NCBI RefSeq assembly: GCF_007655135.1
Contig: NC_045134.1
Coordinates: 16,826,568-16,890,567, forward strand
Source of the DNA: Punica granatum
Lineage: Eukaryota; Streptophyta; Magnoliopsida; Myrtales; Lythraceae
Direction: 5' to 3'
Length of the DNA: 64,000 nucleotides
A program made the position numbers and the translations under genes. The notes below the pieces were generated by a model, which was not told the DNA's origin, searched no databases, and saw nothing but the letters and a program-made list of their open reading frames with translations. Positions 1 to 12,500 of this stretch are shown in pieces (within the stretch, counting starts at the first letter, position 1; every line of letters begins with the position of its first letter).

Positions 1-3000
1 TTTACAGATTGAGGATTGATTAGCCCAATTATTTAGTCCAAGTGATTAATTAATCAAGTGGCACGTCCCGTTTCCCGTTCGTGGAGATTTTTCGATATTT
101 ATTATTTCGTGTTGCGGTTGCGGTTTTGAGGGATGAGGTTCGGGTCTAACATATCCAATAAGTAATGAACGCGTGGGCATTTGGAACAATGGAGAGACCA
201 ACCGAGACTCCCACGGGGTCACGGATGATCCGGCCACCTCTCAAGGGTGAATGGCCGAATGCTCCTTGACCCGGTTTGAGCTTCGATGGGTCCTTCACAT
301 TGTTCCTAACCGTCCCTCGCATTCAACAAATAACACATACGTGATAATAACACACATTTTATTAAATCGACGTCGACGCGACCCAGATTTGCACAAATAA
401 ACATACGAGACAACCAAAAACAACATATTCATGGAATTAACGAACGACATCAACTCATTCAACGATAGACCCGGAAATAATCCACGGGAAACACACGGCC
501 TCAAGGAAAAAGAACCCTAAGGATTCGGGTGGGCCAAGGGACCTCACGGTCCCCGTAGCAAGGGGGATGGCCGTGGGTCCTCTTGGTGCAACCGAGTCCT
601 CTAAGGCCTCTCCTTCTTAGATCCCGAGTGTTTCTCGTCATGCTCACACATTACACGATGCTCGGGACAGTAAAATGTGGGGGACGACGAACCTCGGGGC
701 GAAAGAGCGCCCGGTGCGTCCGTGAGGGGCATGGGAACTCTCGGCCATCCCTTCGGGAGGCATGGCCGCGAGTTCCGTGATCCCCGCGGACCACGAGGAG
801 CTCTCTAGCCTCGAAATAAATCATGTCCCGCCATGGCATGCACGTTCATACGACGTTAAGACATAATCAAGGAAATAAAACAAGCAACGATGTATGGGGT
901 TGCCTGGAAGTTCGGATCCGAAAGAAAAGAGGGAGCTTTCATGCGTTCGGGTTCTTTAAGCCACAATAACATTTCATATAAACGAATATCGAGGATCCTA
1001 ACTCTTCTAAGTTGTAGGGGGACGTTACCTAGCCTCGGTGCACGAGGAAAAGAGTCGGGGAAGCGGCCACGAGAGTCGCAAGACTCGGTTTGGGGTCGCG
1101 GGTGGAGTGACCCGAGAGGAGGACAACCGCGGTAGTCTCGGGAGAATGGCTTGGCACGCGAGCTCCGGGCACGGCATGGTGCAAGGTCGGGCTCGTTGGA
1201 CTCCTAAGAGGCGGATCTAGACGAGCACGGGCAGACCCGAGCGTGCCAAGGCCTGAATAAACCCGAAAATGTGAGAGAAAACTCGGTAAAAATGGGGAAA
1301 ACCCGGTTTGAGAGAAACGGGTGAATGGCGGTTGTGCACGGTTGATCGGCCCTCGGACCGTGACCACCTCTTCACGGGGGAGAGTGAGGGTTGTGAGGAA
1401 CCCTTTGAACGTGATGGCACGACTCTCCGAAGTCGTGGGAGGAAATGGCACACGTGAAGGGCTCCGGTGCGCGCGGCTAGGAGACTCGGGACCCGATTGC
1501 AACTTTAGCTGGAAAGTGATGTTAGGGACCTCAAATGGGAAATCTAAGCCCGGAAACGGACTTAGGGGGATGGAAAATGTGTAGGCTAGGAAGTTTGGTG
1601 ACTTTTGGCTTAAGTCGGGTCGGGTGGTTATCGGGATACCGGGTGGTTTTCCGGCGATTTTGGCCGGTTTCGGCCTTGGCTTGGGGCGGACGAATGAGTG
1701 AGAGTGGGCTGGCACTTGAGAGGATTCTAGAGGGAGATTGGCTTGAGAGAGAGTGAGAATGAAGAAGTCATTAGAGTTAATGATGGAAGGGAACTTATAG
1801 GCTAGCTTAATCGGGTAATTAGGGGAGACTAAGTGCGGTTAAAGGGATAAATTGGGGCTGCCGAAAATCCCAAGGGGGATTAGGATGGGGAATATGTCAC
1901 ATAGTGTGTGGGGGAAGCAAGGTGGAAGTGATGGGAGGTGATGGGAGTTGATGGGTGTGTAAGAGGAAGTGAAAGAAGTGAGGGAAATTTGAATTGTGTG
2001 GTAGGGGGTGCTTGGAGCCGACGGTGGGAGGGAGGAGCCGACGGCTTGGGGCTGTCCAATCGAAGCCGAGGGTTGAGCCGTGGCTTGGGGTTGAGCCGCG
2101 GCTTGATGGCTTGGCTTGGATGAGCTGTGGATCCCGTCTGATTGAGAGAAAAGCCGGCAAATGCTTGAAACCCGATTGAGCTTGCATCCGACCTCCGATG
2201 TCCAATTAATTTGAAGATTTGGAATACTTGAACGACGAGGATTTGAATGAGCCTAATATCGCCATGCGTCGTGTGGACGGACGTTCGGGCGACTCGGCGC
2301 CTCGGGAGTCGGTTTTGCCCTGTTCGGACGCTCGGAGTGGAGTTTAGCGTCCCTCGATCCCCGATTGTTCTTTGTGCATGCCTGCATTTGTTTTGGCGAT
2401 CCTTTTGCCCTGCGGGGGATCGTTGGCCCGTCGTCCTCGGTCGGGGACCGTTGGCCCGGGAGGACCTAGGGACTTTGACCGAGATTTTCTCAGTGTGCCC
2501 TGAATGCCTTGAGATGCTTGGGGATTATTGTGAGGTACTCAGAGATCGTTGTGGTCTCTGCTTTCCGTGGAAATACCCGTAGGCTCGCCGAGAGGTGTTC
2601 GTGACCACTGAAACGTACTTCGGGAGACCGAGCCGAGTTCCAGAAGGTTGTCTGAAGCTTGTTCCCCGGCCCTGGTGGTCCCTGGGTGCCTGTGGGCTCG
2701 CTTTGAGGGGCCGTTTGCTTGTCAGTGGAGCGAAACCCGGGAGCTCTGTCAGAAAAGGCGTCCGTGGGGGATCGGGGTGTCCCGGCTTATGTGGCAGGCC
2801 CCGAAAATGCACCCGGACGTGTCGTTGGTCACTTTGGCACTGAGGGGGATTTTTGGAGTCCCATATTGGGCACCTTTCGGTGCTTCGGTGACTCGATGAT
2901 GAATAGTGCCACAGTGTCAGCTCCGTTGTTTTCGGGGTTCTTTGTCTGTAAATTCTTCCGACTGCTCTCTTCGACTTTTCTAATGGACCCAGCTCTTCTT

Positions 3001-3088
3001 CTGTGGTTTATGACTCTGTGCCCGCATGTTCGCCTCCGATTGCCGGGAGATAAATAGTAACCCGGGCTTTGATCGGGGATTCTCGTGC
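1..3088 (-). mobile_element. Tat/Ogre-like LTR fragment, inverted (A-type)
   Basis: Read on the minus strand, this stretch follows the LTR of element A from near its start (3088 corresponds to about 35985) to about 39290, and it continues off the window at position 1. Landmarks shared with the A LTR include the CCAAGCCACGGCTC-type motif around 2040-2120 (reverse), the inverted form of the Cys-free GC-rich block around 1020-1450, and the segment ending GGGGATTCTCGTG at 3076-3088. About 48 bp of the LTR terminus, which should end in GGTGCTGACA on this strand, is missing at 3088. No protein coding is supported; the many open frames are GC-rich chance frames. It may be another nested solo LTR or part of a rearranged element. 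Confidence 0.8.
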
Positions 3089-4737
3089 AGGACATCACAC
3101 GTTTTATTATCCAAGGGCATTACCGTCATTCTGTGATCCACCGATATCCTAGGCGTTAGGGAGTTAAAAACACCTTGATCTATGGGCGAGGAAGGGCAAC
3201 CCGTTTGGGTGCGAGTTTCATTCGAGCGGCCCATTCCGTTCACTTTCGGTGTTTCTATCTTCCTATCGTAGATTCGGTGGTGAACATTTTATTTCTGTTA
3301 CGAAACATGAAGAACCGGATCAATAATGTATTTGACTTAATCAAACATTAGATAATGGATAGGTGGAATGGTAGGTTCCGATCTAGAGTAAAAAATACAA
3401 GTTTGGCTAATTCGGTGAAACCACAGTGACACCTCACTGAATAGAGTCTTAAAACAAATTCACACATGTAATCGGCTTAGAATCTTATTCCAGCCCACCT
3501 CTTTATTTGCCTAGGTTAGATATATTGTTTGCTAATCAACCCCGGTTAATAACTGATTAAATCACGTACATTCGGCCTAATATACAACTTGTCTGTATTT
3601 ATCCATGCTTGTCAGTTATTGTCTGTTTTTCATCAGTTTATCAGTTTTCTTCTGTTTTCCATTTACTTTTGCTAATTTGTGGCGGTTCGAGTTCGAGCCT
3701 ATAGGTTACGTGTTGCACGGGGCCCAACGTCCCAAATCACCGAACATGAGGTCCAACGCCTCCCAACCCACTGAGCGCGTGCAACCCGAGTGCGGAATGG
3801 GATCTAGCCTCGAGTCACCATGACACTCCAAATGTGGCCTATGTGGAAGGCAATTTGGATTGGATGTGTGAAACGTGTTTAGATATCACCCGGGAGCGCG
3901 ATCGGTCCAACGGTTACAGTGGGAACTAATCGGTTCTCCTGTAAACCGTCGGTTCGATTGGACCCGACCCCCGGCTCTTCGAGCCCGCGTTGCCTTAATT
4001 TATTTATCGATTATTAAAAATATACGGAGAGCCGGAGTGGAATATTGGCCCAATGCAAACCAATCGGGATCCATTTACTTATTTAGTTGTATTCTGTAAT
4101 TATTCGAGTGTACATTGTGAGGATCTTATTTGTACATCTATTCATTCATTTGTAAGGATCCCCGATCGGTAAGCGAGAGGTCCGAGTGCCGAATCGGTTA
4201 AGTCGGTCTATTGTCACCAAGAGATGAGTAAGCTCGAATACTCGTAGTCTCGGTTCACGCAGGGAATCGACCATCACGGTTCGATGAACTGTAACGCTAA
4301 GATAGTGAATCGATTCTTCGACACACAAGCCTACTCATCTTTCGGATTCTTAGCCCAACTTGATCAATTCATCGACTCTACGGTGTCAAAACGGGCGAGT
4401 CAAGTGCAACCCTAAATCACGCGGTAAATAAATAAAATGGCAAGCCTAGCAAACTAGAGTACCAAAAGGGCGTGCTGGATATAGGCCCGCACGTAATAGA
4501 ACCCCCGAATTCGGAATTTTCGGTTCCGTATGACCATTGCCTTAGTATTTAGGTGTACCCCGTACCCCTAGACCCGGGTAACTTATCGGCCCTCGACCTT
4601 CGAGTCGTAAAATGGCAAGTGGCGACTCCTTCTCACGTGCGTTCGTCGCGCGTCCTCAGGAAGGTGGACACTCCCAAGCCGCGTTGCGTAGGCTTCGCGC
4701 ATGCGTGCCCCGACGAGATGAAATTCGGGTGCGCACA
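3089..4737 (+). mobile_element. 3' part of the LTR of element C
   Basis: This is the plus-strand 3' third of the same LTR family. It matches about 39510-41166 of the 3' LTR of element A, including the GGGCATTACCGTCATTC-type block, the GGCATATAGGCCC-like block near 4475 and the terminal GGGTGCGCACA ending at 4737. A primer site follows after three bases, so this is the end of a 5' LTR. Its 5' two thirds are missing and replaced by the inverted fragment at 1-3088. It belongs to element C, the oldest recognisable layer of the nest. Confidence 0.85.
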
Positions 4738-4740
4738 GCT

Positions 4741-4759
4741 TGGCGACTCCACTGGGGAC
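4741..4759 (+). promoter_or_regulatory. Primer binding site of element C
   Basis: The sequence TGGCGACTCCACTGGGGAC begins three bases after the LTR end. TGG at its start is the complement of the CCA tail of a tRNA, as expected where a tRNA primes minus-strand DNA synthesis. The CGACTCC core suggests an arginine tRNA, as reported for Ogre-type elements, but I cannot confirm the tRNA. The same site, with one change, lies at 14498-14516 in element A. Confidence 0.85.
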
Positions 4760-5359
4760 ATCTAGAGGGTTCGGGCTCGATTCCGTTTGCTTGCTTGCGT
4801 TTTTATTTATCGCTTTTTGTACATTTATTTTAAGCACATTTATTTCGCGCACATTTATTTTACGCACTTGCATCGCATCATCCTAGCAGGTTTCTAGGTA
4901 CCTCGTCCGAAATCCCACGGGCGCCAAGATAGGAAGCTAGGTTAGTCAGAGGTTCTGAGTAAGGGAACGGATAGAGTCGGCTATGCCACCGAACCGGCCC
5001 CCAAAGATCCTCGCTCGATTTCAAGGAATTCACACCCTTGTATCGGGAGCCCCCATCCCTAGTTAGCGGTTCTCCCAGTAGCACCGAAAACCATGCATAC
5101 ACAGGGACTGTCATGCTGGACCAATCTCTGCCTCCACGCTGTCAACCGACCCTAAAGTCGAGTCATTGAGTCGGCCCGTAGTTTTCCTTTAGGACGGGCA
5201 TTTTTTGTTTTTCTGTAAGAAAGAGTGATGTATACTGTTAAAAGAACGCAGTTATAGTTTACCTTTCCACACTGCATGCATTTTTTCCGGAAAAATTAGG
5301 ACATTACATTGGTTTGATTTTTAAGGCGTTAAGCCGACATCTCCTCCATTTAGGTAAGG
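4760..5359 (+). other. Untranslated leader of element C
   Basis: This leader runs between the primer site and ORF1. It is closely similar to 14517-15100 of element A, including the GGCCCCCAAAGATCCTCGCT block. I see no gene in it. Confidence 0.7.
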
Positions 5360-6761
5360 ATGGACCGCCCGGCTCCCGGTCTCTGGCTCGAAGCAATCAC
5401 ACCAACGAGACAAGATATCATGCGCATTTGGAGGACTCTTCGACCGGTAGATCGCGCCTTCATTCAAGGCATCATCGGAGATATGGTTATGTTCACGGAA
5501 ACTCCGGTGGATTGGATCTTCTTGAGGACCGCCATCGAATTTTGGGACCCCGAACGTGCAGTGTTCAACTTTCAGGGGACGGAATTGGCGCCCACGATCG
5601 AAGAGTATACGGCACTCATCCAGAGGCCCACGTCCACGACCCAAGGCATCTTTGTGCCCAACCCGTTCGCAGTAATTCGGAGTCAGCTCTCCAACCTCCT
5701 CGGCATACCTACCCAAGAAGTCCACCAAGAGATACATCAAGGATGGGATCACGGCATCAGGGTCGCATGGCTCTCCGACTAGACGCTTCTCCGCGCATTG
5801 ACACCTTCAACGACGTCCTACCAACGCGACGCGTGTCACGGTTTCCTGCTCTTGATCTTCGGCACCCTCCTATTCCCGTACTCGCCGAACCTCATTGACG
5901 GAGCTATAGCCCAAGTCGTCCTCCAAGTGGTAGGAGGCCATAGTTATGTGGAGGCTCTATTAGCCGAGACCGTTCGGTCTCTAGACTATGTTAGAGAGGT
6001 TCGGTGCGGCTGGATGAGGGGATCCCCGCACCTACTACAGATTTGGCTCATCGCGCATGTCCGCCCCTTTTGCTCATCACATCCTTTCTCCTACATCACG
6101 GACGAGCGTTCGCTGATCGAGCGCCTAGTACCGATCATCCCACCTCCCGAGCACAGCTTCTCGGAATGGAGGCACTTTTGGTGCGAGTTAACGCCCGCGC
6201 GGTTCCTATGGGTCGCTTGTTAGAATCCCGGCGGCCCCATGATCACAGGATGTCCCGGAATCGTGGGAGTCCCTCTTCTCAGCCTCTTGGGGAGCACGCT
6301 CATATTTCCCGGCCGAGTAATCAGATAACTCGGCAGCTTACAGGACATTCCCACCGAGGCGGACCGCCTACCCTACCGCATCCAGTGGGCCGACTCCACA
6401 TCCACGGCCCCCGCAAGATTCCTGCAAATCCGGGAAATCCATCGTCAACGGGACGCGAGCACCATACAACGCCTTTACTTCCCCGAGCATCCCACCGACG
6501 AAGAGCGAGCACTCTTCGCCACATCAGCATACGTGGCTCAGTTCTATTCACAGGGATCGACATCGCCGCAACAGTCCCAGACCACCCCGACTCCCCGAGC
6601 TGCACCTGCCCCCGCTCCCGAAGCCGAAAGCTCTACCCAAGCTGCTATGCGCGCAGAGCTACGGGCCATTAGGGAGGAACGAGATAGGCTCCGTTGCGAG
6701 CTTGTTGACTCTCGCGCGGAGGTCGCAGACTACAGGGAGCTTCAGACGGAGTTGGCTCCAG
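5360..6761 (+). pseudogene. ORF1 of element C, DUF7745/plant-mobile-domain-like, broken
   Basis: This is the extra ORF that Tat/Ogre-like elements carry between the 5' LTR and gag. Its role is unknown. It begins MDRPAPGLW, runs in one frame parallel to the ORF1 of element A, and looks to me like the DUF7745 family related to the plant mobile domain, by recall and not by search. The frame is closed by TAG at 5780-5782, TAG at 6221-6223 and TAA at 6326-6328. At each site element A keeps a sense codon (TGG, TGG, CAA), so all three are transition mutations. The reading frame ends at a TG-starting solo LTR at 6762 and resumes at 43757. The C-terminal part is a coiled coil rich in E, R and L. Confidence 0.8.
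6757..6761 (+). repeat. Left target-site duplication of solo LTR B
   Basis: TCCAG here matches TCGAG at 43752-43756 with one mismatch. The uninterrupted ORF1 of element A reads GGCTCGAGCACGCG at this point, so the original target was TCGAG and the left copy has mutated. Confidence 0.8.
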
Positions 6762-8224
6762 TGTCAGCACCCCATTTTGGCCCACCGGCTTCCTACACGA
6801 GAATCCCCGACCAAAACTCGAGTTACTATTCATCACCTGACAATCAGAGGCGAACATGCGGGCACGGAGACATGAATTACAGGAGAAAAGCAGGGTGCAC
6901 TAGAAAGGCGGAGGAGAGCCGAAGAGAGCAGTCGGAAGAATTTACAGACAAGGAACCACGAAAACAGCGGAACCGGCACTGTGGCACTATTCATCATTGA
7001 ATCGCTGAAACACCAAAATGACCAACGACATGTCCGAGCGTGTCTCGGAGGCATCCCGCTTAAGCCAAGACACCCTCGATCTCTCACGGACGCCTTTTCT
7101 GACAGGGCTCTCGGGGCCCAATCCACTGACAAGTAAACGGCACCCCAAAACGGGCCTACAAGCACCCAGGGACCATCGGGGTCGGGGAACAAGCTTCAGA
7201 TGACCTTTCGGAACTCTACAGGGTTTCCCGAGGGACGTTTCAATGGTAGCGAACGCCTCCCGGTGAATCTTCGGGGCACATTCACAGAAAACAGAGATCA
7301 CAGCGATCCCCGAACACCTCAAGACATTCGGGAAACACTGAAAAAGCCCCGGTCACAAGTCCCTAGGTCTCCCCCGGGGCAACGGTCTTCGGTCGGGGAC
7401 GACGAGCCAACGATCCCCCGCGAGGCAAAAGGGTCACCAAAACGAACATTAAGATGCACAAAGAGCAATCAGAGACAGGGGGCACTCAACTCCATTCCGA
7501 ATGTCCGAACAGGGCAAAACCGACTCTCGAGGCGCCGAGCCACCCGAACATTTGTTCACATGACATATGGCGATATTGGGTTCATTCAAATCCTCTTCGT
7601 GCAAGCATTCCAAATCTATTAATTAATTGGACATCGGAGATCGGACACGCGTTCAATCAAGTCTCGAGCTTTTCCCGGCTTTTCTCTTAGTCGAATGGGG
7701 CCCACAGCTCAGCCAAGCCAAGCCTCCAAGCCACGGCTCAACCCCAAGCCACGGCTCAAACTCCAAGCCGCGGCTAAAACCCAAATTCGGTGGCTCAATC
7801 CTTCAAGAAGCTCCCTCCATCACACATTTCAAATATCTCTTACACCCATCAACTCCACTCTTCCATCCATCAACTCCACTCTTCCATCCATCACTTCCAA
7901 TCAACCGTTTCAAGACAACTTCCCCTCCCTAATCCCTCTTAAGAAATTCGGATGCCCTAAGCACCATTTAATTGCATTTAACTTCACTCAATCTTGTCAT
8001 TAAGCTTGCATTTATAAGTCCATTTGGTCATTAACTTAATCACAACTTATCATCCATTCTCTCTCAAGCTCTCTCACTCTAGAAAATCCTCTCAAGCCCC
8101 TTAGAGCTCAGCATTTTTCAGAAATTCGTCCAGCTTTCCCTCAGCCCGAAACCGAGGCAAAATTGCCGGAAAACTCAACCGTTTTCCGGCGACCGCCACT
8201 CAACCCAAACCAAACTTGACCAAA

Positions 8225-8590
8225 CTTTATATCCCACATGTATTCGACCTCCCGAGTCCATTTCCAGTGTTAGTTTCGTGATTCGGAGCCTCCAGCATCC
8301 CGTTCCAGCCCAGTCCAGATTCGGGTCCCTAGGGAGTTTCCCGGTTTCTAGGCGAGTTCTTCCTTCCCGACTTATCCGAGCCTCAAACAAACTTCATACC
8401 CCACATGTATTCGACCTCCCAAGTCCATTTCCAGTGTTAGTTTCGTGATTCGGAGCCTCCAGCATCCCGTTCCAGCCCAGTCCAGATTCGGGTCCCTAGG
8501 GAGTTTCCCAGTTTCTAGGCGAGTTCTTCCTTCCCGACTTATCCGAGCCTCAAACAAACTTCATACCCCACATGTATTCGACCTCCCGAG
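8225..8590 (+). repeat. Tandem repeat of about 180 bp in LTR B
   Basis: Two near-identical units and part of a third start at the CATGTATTCGACCTCC motif (about 8237, 8404 and 8572). Each contains GATTCGGAGCCTCCAGCATC and a splice-neutral GC-rich stretch. Solo LTR D has related, less regular units near 23400-23650 on the other strand. Confidence 0.8.
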
Positions 8591-9526
8591 TCCATTTCCA
8601 GTCTTAGATTTTCATTTGGAAAGCAGTCGGTTTTGCCCCTGTCCAAAATCGGGCTCCCTAGGCGGTTTCATGGCTTCCCGGGCTTCTTCGACGCCATTCC
8701 TTCCCACGACCATGGCGAGTCGTGCCATCGCTTTCTAAGGGTTCCTCATGACCCTCACTCTCCCCCGTGACGAGGTGGTCATCTGCCGAGAGCCACTCAA
8801 CCGCGCAAGACCGCCCTTTTTCAATCTTTTCCTTTACCGGGTTTTCACAGTTTTTTTATCGGTTTCTCTTTGCATTTCCAGTTGAAATCAGTCGTGTGCA
8901 CGCCACAAGCTGGTCACGAACACCAAGAGTAGTCCCTTAGGAGTCGGAGGAACTCGAGCCAGCTCGGTGCAACACCCGAAGCCCCCTTTGCAGCCGTTTC
9001 AACCCAAACAGCCCGGTCGGGTCTGTCCCTCTGATTTTCTTTTCTGACCGGACCTTTGCAGGAGCATACAGGTCAGCTCGGGTTGAATCTCACTACGAGC
9101 CACCTATCACCATGATCCTCAGTCAGTTAGGAGTCCAATGCCACCAACCTTGTATCAAAAGACCACCGGGAGCCTCCTGTGGAGCCGTTTCTTCATCGGG
9201 TGCCAGTCGGGTCTGTTTTGACCCGACTGGGTCTGTCTTTTTTTTTACTGACCCTACTTTGTTTTTTATTTTCGGAAAATCTACGCGTGCTCTCCTCCCA
9301 AAACCACCGCAGACGCGATCCCTGGTCTCTTGGGAATCCAATACAACAGGCCCCGCACGAAAATTCCATCCCAATCAACCGGTACAGCCCCGACAAGCTG
9401 GACTGCCAGTCGGGTCTGCCGCTGACCCGACTTCACTGATTCGGGTCTGTTCATTCCAGGGGGCAGAACCGACTTCCCAAGCCCTTTTTCCGACTTTCCT
9501 CGACTTTTCCCGCATCCCGGGTGTCA

Positions 9527-9531
9527 GCACC
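9527..9531 (+). repeat. Left target-site duplication of element A
   Basis: CCGGG immediately precedes TGTCAGCACC at 9532 and recurs directly after the 3' LTR end at 41167-41171. After removal of element A, LTR B reads continuously as CGCATC-CCGGG-GCTAGG, matching the parallel sequence CGCATCTCGGGGCTAGG in solo LTR D (reverse of about 22457-22475). Confidence 0.9.
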
Positions 9532-12500
9532 CCATTTTGGCCCACCGGCTTCCTACACGAGAATCCCCGACCGAAAACCGAATTACTATTCATCACCCGA
9601 CAATCAGAGGCGAACGTGCGGGCACAGAGTCATGAATGACAGGAGAAAAGCTGGGTCCACTAGAAAAGCGGAGGAGAGCAGTCAGAAGAACAGACAAACA
9701 AAGAACCCCGAAAACAGCGGAGCCGGCACTGTGGCACTATTCATCACCGAATCACTGAAACACCGAAAGGTGCCCAATATGGGACTCTAAAAATCCCTCT
9801 CAGTGCCAAAGTGACCAACGACACATCCGAGCGCGTTTCGGGGGCACACCGCTTAAGTCGGGAAACCCCCGATCTCTCACGGACGCCTTTTCTGACAGGG
9901 CTCCCGAGGTCCGATCCACTGACAAGTAAACGGCCCCCAAAACGGGCCTGCAGGCATCCAGGGACCACTGGAATCATGGAACAAGCTTCAGACGACCTTT
10001 CGGAACTCTACAGGGCTCCCCGAGGGACATTTCAGTGGTAGCAAATGCCTCCCGGTGAATCTTCGGGGCACGTTCACGGAAAACAGAGATCACAACGATC
10101 CCCGAACACCTCGAGACATTCAGGGAACACCGAAAAGCCCCGGTCACAAGTCCCTAGGTCTTCCCGGGCAAACGGTCTCCGATCGGGGACGACGAGCCAA
10201 CGATCTCCCGCGAGGCAAAAGGGTCACCGAAACGAATATTGAAAGGCACAAAGAGCAATCGGGGACCAGGGGCATTCAACTCCACTCCAAACGTCCGAAC
10301 AGGGCAAAATCGGCTCTCGAGGTGCCGAGGCGCCCGAACACTCGTTCCCACGACATATGGCGATATTAGGCTCATTTAAACCCTCTTCATTCAAGCATTC
10401 CAAATCTATTAATTAATTGGGCATCGAAGATCGGACGCGCATTCAATCGAGTCTCAAGCTCTTTCCGGCTTTTCTCTTAATCGAATGGGACCCACAGCTC
10501 AGCCAAGCCAAGCCACCAAGCCACGGCTCAACCCCAAGCCACGGCTCAACCCTTCAAGCCTCGGCTCGCCCGCAATCAGCCGCGGCTTCCCCCTCCAACC
10601 GGCGGCTCCAAAGCTCTCCCACCACAAATTCAAATTTCCCTCACATCTTTCACTTCCCATCACCCATCCATCACACCCATCACTCTTACTCTTGCTTCCC
10701 CTACACTCTAAATGACCCAAACCCCATCCTAATCTCCCTCCAATTTCGGCAGCCCATGTTTAAGCCCCAAAACCGTGATTAACTTCACTTAACCGAACCA
10801 TTAGAGCCTCCTATAAGTTCCCATTCATCATTAGACTTAATCACTTCTCCATTCTCATTCTCTCTCAAGCCAATCTCTCTCCAAAATCCTCTCAAACTCC
10901 AGCCCATCCCCACACTCTCGTCCAGCCCGTGCCAAGGCCAAAACCGGCCAAAATTACCGGAAAACCACCCGGTATTCCGGTAACCACCCGACCCGACTTA
11001 AGCCAAAAATCATCAAACTCCCTAGCCTACATATTTCCTACCCCCTAAGTCCATTTCCGGGCTTAGATTTTCGATTTGAAGCCTCCAACGTCACATTCCA
11101 GCCGTGAAGAGAATTGGGTCCCGTGGGTCACCCGCGCGCAACCGTGCCCTAACGACGTGCCATTTCGCTCCACGACTTTGCCGAGTCGTGCCATCACATT
11201 CCAAGGGTTCCTCACAACCCTCAGCCTCCCTCGTGAAGAGGTGGTCATGATCCGAGGGCCGATCCACCGTGCACAACCACCGTTTCATCATTTTTCTCTT
11301 ACCGGGTTCCTTGTGTTCATACCGAACTTTCTCTCACTGTTTCGGGTTCATCTAGGGCTTGGCACGTTCGAGCCTGTCCACAGTCGTCTAGATCTGTCCC
11401 TTAGGAGTCCAAGGAGCCCGACCTCGCACCGTGCCGTGACCGGAGCAAGCGTGTCGACCCATTTTCCTCGAGCTGCCGCGACTGCACCTCTCTCGGGTCA
11501 CTCCACCCGTAGCTCTAAACCGAGTCTTGCGACTCTCAAGGCCGGTTCCTCGACTCTTCTCCTCGTGCATTGAGGCTAGGTAACCTCTCTTTATAACTTA
11601 TAGAAGTTAGGATCTTCGATTTTTGCTTATATGAGATGTCTATACGTTCTAAAGAGTCGGAATGTATGAAAGGTTGTATTTTTCTTTCAGATCCGTGACC
11701 CCCATGCACGTCCATGCAATGTACGTCCACCATGTTTCCTTTACACGTCCGTGCCATGTCCGTATGATGCAAGAGCTCGTGTGCCATGATAGGAAGTGGC
11801 TCGGACCCGAATGGGAGAGACTCCCCAAGCCACGGTTGAGCCAAGGGACCCACGGCCTAGTCTCAAGGGAGAGACCCGTGAGCCCCCTTGGCTTGTCCGG
11901 GGCTAGGACGGTCTCTCTTTTCCCGAAATGAGTTGATTCCTATGCCTTTTTACCGTTAATCGCATGTAATACGATAGTATGACGGGAAAAGATCCGAATC
12001 GGGGCCGGAGAAACCCACCCGACTCGTGTGAGCCACGAAAGCTCACGGCCATCCTCGATGGAATGTGGCCGAGAGCTTCCTTGGACCACACGAGTCCGGG
12101 AGGCTTTCTTCCACCTCGAGACGAGTCGATTCCCGTGTTTTATCCATTTCGTTATTATTTGAGTTGAGGCCGTATTGCTATTTCCGTTTAAACGCCTCGT
12201 TCGTGTGTGTTTGTATGATTTTATATGATTATGACCATGGCTAAGACGTGATTAAACGAAGGGAATGATTCGGAATCTAGGAAGGAGAGCTCTTGAAGGG
12301 TTCAGCCATACCAAGGAACTCACGGCCATCCCCTTGCAATAGGGGCCGTGGGGCCGTGAGGCTCCTTGGTGTGCCCGAAGCCTTTGGGCTCTTCTTTCCT
12401 TGAGGCCGCGTGATTCCCGCACGTTACTCCTAAGTTTATCATGAAATGAGCTAATATTGTTTGTTGATTTTGTGAATATGATGTCTTTGAATGTCCCACG

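Larger units (their letters stand above)
6762..9531 (+). mobile_element. Solo LTR B, left part (B-type LTR)
   Basis: The stretch begins TGTCAGCACCCC, the LTR start shared by all copies in the window. It is interrupted at 9531 by element A and resumes at 41172. Both ends carry target duplications and no internal region follows, so this is a solo LTR of about 5.35 kb left by LTR-LTR recombination. The segment about 8880-9530 differs from the A-type LTR and matches the reverse of about 22480-23250 in solo LTR D, with repeated GGGTCTG and ACCCGACT motifs. I see no protein gene. Confidence 0.85.

Noticed and set aside
1029..1715. 228-codon minus-strand frame in the first LTR fragment
   Set aside because: It lies wholly inside LTR sequence, is Pro/Ser-rich by composition, and is not preserved in the matching LTR copies of A (for example 11076-11573 has a different length and frame ends).
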